Part shown: one piece after another, positions 20,159 to 21,782 of the stretch
How the letters are laid out: every line of letters starts with the position of its first letter
Numbering within the stretch: the first letter of the stretch is position 1
Assembly: GCA_001723855.1 (NCBI GenBank)
Contig: MCBC01000113.1
Coordinates: forward strand, 1 to 21,782
DNA length: 21,782 nucleotides
Direction of reading: 5' to 3'
DNA from: Candidatus Altarchaeales archaeon WOR_SM1_86-2
GTDB taxonomy: Archaea; Altiarchaeota; Altiarchaeia; IMC4; MCBC01
The notes under the pieces: generated by a model
Seen by the model: the letters and a program-made list of their open reading frames with translations, nothing else
The model's database searches: none
What the model was told of the DNA's origin: nothing
Translations under genes and position numbers: made by a program

Positions 20159-21782
20159 ATGGCTAAAAACGATGAAAATGTTGGTGAATTAATCGCAAGG
20201 GTTGTTAAGGACTCCGGTTTGTCCCATGAGGAGGTAAGGAGGAGAATGGATGAGCGCATAGAAAAGACTCACGGGCTGTTAAGGGATTCAGGAGCCATTT
20301 ATGCTGTTGCAAAGGAGTTGGGGATCGATCTGGTGCAGGAAGAGTTGGTGTTAACGCCTATAGAAAAAATCGAGCCCCAGAGATTTGTTAATATACTCTG
20401 CAAGGTAAAGCTTGTCGAGCCCGCGAGGGATTTCCAGAGAAAGGACGGTACTAAAGGAAAGGTTTCTAATGTTCATCTGGCGGATAACACCGGTGAGATC
20501 AGGATGGTTTTGTGGGATAACATGGCCAGGATGGCGGAGAAACTGGACAGGAATGATATAATACTGGCGAGGAATCTCCGCTCGAGGGAGGGAAGTTACG
20601 GCATGGATTTGCATGTGGTTTCTTTGAGTAATGTTTCCACAAACCCTGATCTTGAGAAATTGGGTTTGAGTAAAAAGGCTGCCGAATCTATTAAGGATAT
20701 AGAGATCAAAGAGGAATTAACAAAGATTAATGAAATCGAGCCGGATATGGCATCCCTAAATATGTTGTGCAGGGTCAGTGCGTATTATCCGACAGCGGAG
20801 TTTGAAAGAGAAAACGGGAGCATAGGAAAAAGGGCATCCTTTATAGCTGAAGACGATAGTGGAAAGATCAGGGTCACGCTGTGGGGTGATGATGCGGATA
20901 TAAAACTGGTGAGGGGGGATATTGTAAAAATAGAGAACGCATACTCAAGAGCAAATGTGTTCGGGGATGAGGTCCGGACAGAGGTTCATATAGGCAGCAG
21001 GAGTAACCTGCAGGTTCTGGAAGAAAAAGAAGCTAAAGAGATTGAGAGTAAATTTGAGCAGCTGGGGCTCAAACCGTTTAAAACGACCTATAAGGTCAAT
21101 GAACTTGAGCCGGATATGAGGAATGTAAACACGATCCTGAGGATTAACGCCGTATATCCTGTAAGCACGTTTAAACGCGATGACGGCGGTGAAGGCAGGA
21201 GAGCATCGCTTACCGGAGAAGACGATACTGGCGAGATCAGGGTAACGCTCTGGGATGAGAATGCCGATGCAGCAGAGGGACTCAAAAGGGGGGAATTCGT
21301 GAAAATTGAAAACGCGTACATAAGGGAAAACCCCGGCACAGGGGCGCTGGAGCTGCAGGTAGGAACCTACGGCTCAGTGGAGAAGACGGATGAGAAAATC
21401 GAGGGCATTAAAGAGTTCAAGGACACCTATAAGATCGCTGAGTTGGAGCCGGGTTTGAGGTTTGTGAATCTTTTATGCAGGATTAACAACTACTATCCCC
21501 CGACAGAATTCGAAAGATATGACGGCACCGTGGGGAAGAGAGCGTCTTTTATAGGGGAGGACGATACGGGCAAGATCAGGGTTACCCTATGGGACGATCA
21601 TGCTGAAAAGGAACTGGAGAGGGGGGATATTGTGCGGATAGAGAATGCTTATACGAGAGAGGGGTTAAGCGGGGAGGCTGATGTCAGCGTCGGAACTTAT
21701 GGCGGGGTGATAAAAACAACCGGGAAATCATCCGATCTCGGCCTGGAGGAACTTTCTGGGATTGAAGAGATCGGGGGGATAA
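20159..21782 (+). CDS. replication protein A-like ssDNA-binding protein, at least four OB folds, 3'-partial
   Basis: Starts at the ATG at 20159 and runs open to the window end (541 residues visible). After an N-terminal helical segment (about 1-57) come four OB-fold repeats, each marked by a Gly-(E/K)-Ile-Arg-x-x-Leu-Trp strand at residues 112, 235, 358 and 471. Repeats 2-4 are close to one another, sharing an opening like ELEPDMRNVN, a YYP-x-x-EFER segment and a GDIVKIENAY strand; repeat 1 is the most distinct. Archaeal RPAs coat single-stranded DNA in replication and repair; a C-terminal zinc finger, if any, would be beyond the window. Near-pure A+T lies before the start, with no Shine-Dalgarno site. 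Confidence 0.92.
   Translation, partial: MAKNDENVGELIARVVKDSGLSHEEVRRRMDERIEKTHGLLRDSGAIYAVAKELGIDLVQEELVLTPIEKIEPQRFVNILCKVKLVEPARDFQRKDGTKGKVSNVHLADNTGEIRMVLWDNMARMAEKLDRNDIILARNLRSREGSYGMDLHVVSLSNVSTNPDLEKLGLSKKAAESIKDIEIKEELTKINEIEPDMASLNMLCRVSAYYPTAEFERENGSIGKRASFIAEDDSGKIRVTLWGDDADIKLVRGDIVKIENAYSRANVFGDEVRTEVHIGSRSNLQVLEEKEAKEIESKFEQLGLKPFKTTYKVNELEPDMRNVNTILRINAVYPVSTFKRDDGGEGRRASLTGEDDTGEIRVTLWDENADAAEGLKRGEFVKIENAYIRENPGTGALELQVGTYGSVEKTDEKIEGIKEFKDTYKIAELEPGLRFVNLLCRINNYYPPTEFERYDGTVGKRASFIGEDDTGKIRVTLWDDHAEKELERGDIVRIENAYTREGLSGEADVSVGTYGGVIKTTGKSSDLGLEELSGIEEIGGI

Noticed and set aside
20351..21339. Minus-strand open frames opposite RPA
   Set aside because: Antisense to a strongly repetitive OB-fold coding frame that explains the sequence fully.

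Overview
The window is archaeal. It encodes Cbf5 (archaeal TruB-type pseudouridine synthase with PUA domain), ribosomal proteins S28e and L24e, a multi-OB replication protein A, a DUF359 GTP-dependent dephospho-CoA kinase, and TATA-like boxes ahead of weak or absent Shine-Dalgarno sites. I cannot fix the lineage. An uncultured euryarchaeal or Altiarchaeota-like genome would fit, but that is a guess. Coding density is high except in 1-7 kb, which is full of mobile, duplicated and decayed sequence.

Layout. 1-533: CPBP membrane protease, possibly cut by the window edge. 534-4740: accessory zone with a candidate structured RNA, a UPF0175-type antitoxin gene cut off where an insertion sequence begins, the IS (DDE transposase with inverted repeats), and two tandem copies of an acylphosphatase-coiled-coil gene. 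Each copy is followed by the cbf5 upstream region and the cbf5 5' end. Only the second copy leads into an intact cbf5 (4745-5743); the first is a stub fused to another antitoxin-gene remnant. 5744-7061: an array of short hairpins, an MNT/HEPN toxin-antitoxin pair whose HEPN gene is frameshifted, and a GC-rich hairpin cluster. 7062-8579: LeuA-family synthase. 8598-9249 (minus): VapBC-like pair whose PIN toxin is also frameshifted. 9280-10251: tspO plus a pyrimidine-dimer-glycosylase-family gene. 10313-13451: dephospho-CoA kinase, a membrane/Zn-finger protein, a cysteine-rich degenerate cupredoxin, and UppP.

13448-17847 (minus) is the most interesting part. It is a tightly packed unit of seven genes: small Cys4 protein, nitroreductase, stand-alone ArsR C-terminal-type domain, MBL hydrolase, AlkD-type alkylpurine glycosylase, a 629-residue fusion of an AlkD-like domain, a radical SAM domain and a DNA polymerase beta-type HhH/lyase-like domain, and an AbrB-family regulator. 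The fusion keeps the residues that mark catalysis in AlkD, the radical SAM CxxxCxxC motif, and a lysine matching the Pol beta Schiff-base lysine. I infer a multi-activity DNA repair enzyme that I do not recognise as described.

17928-21782: an S28e gene that runs directly into an L24e gene lacking its first zinc knuckle (apparent deletion junction), a winged-helix protein, an orphan four-blade GyrA C-terminal domain, another winged-helix protein, a DUF4870 membrane protein, and a divergent RPA gene with at least four OB folds that runs off the window end.
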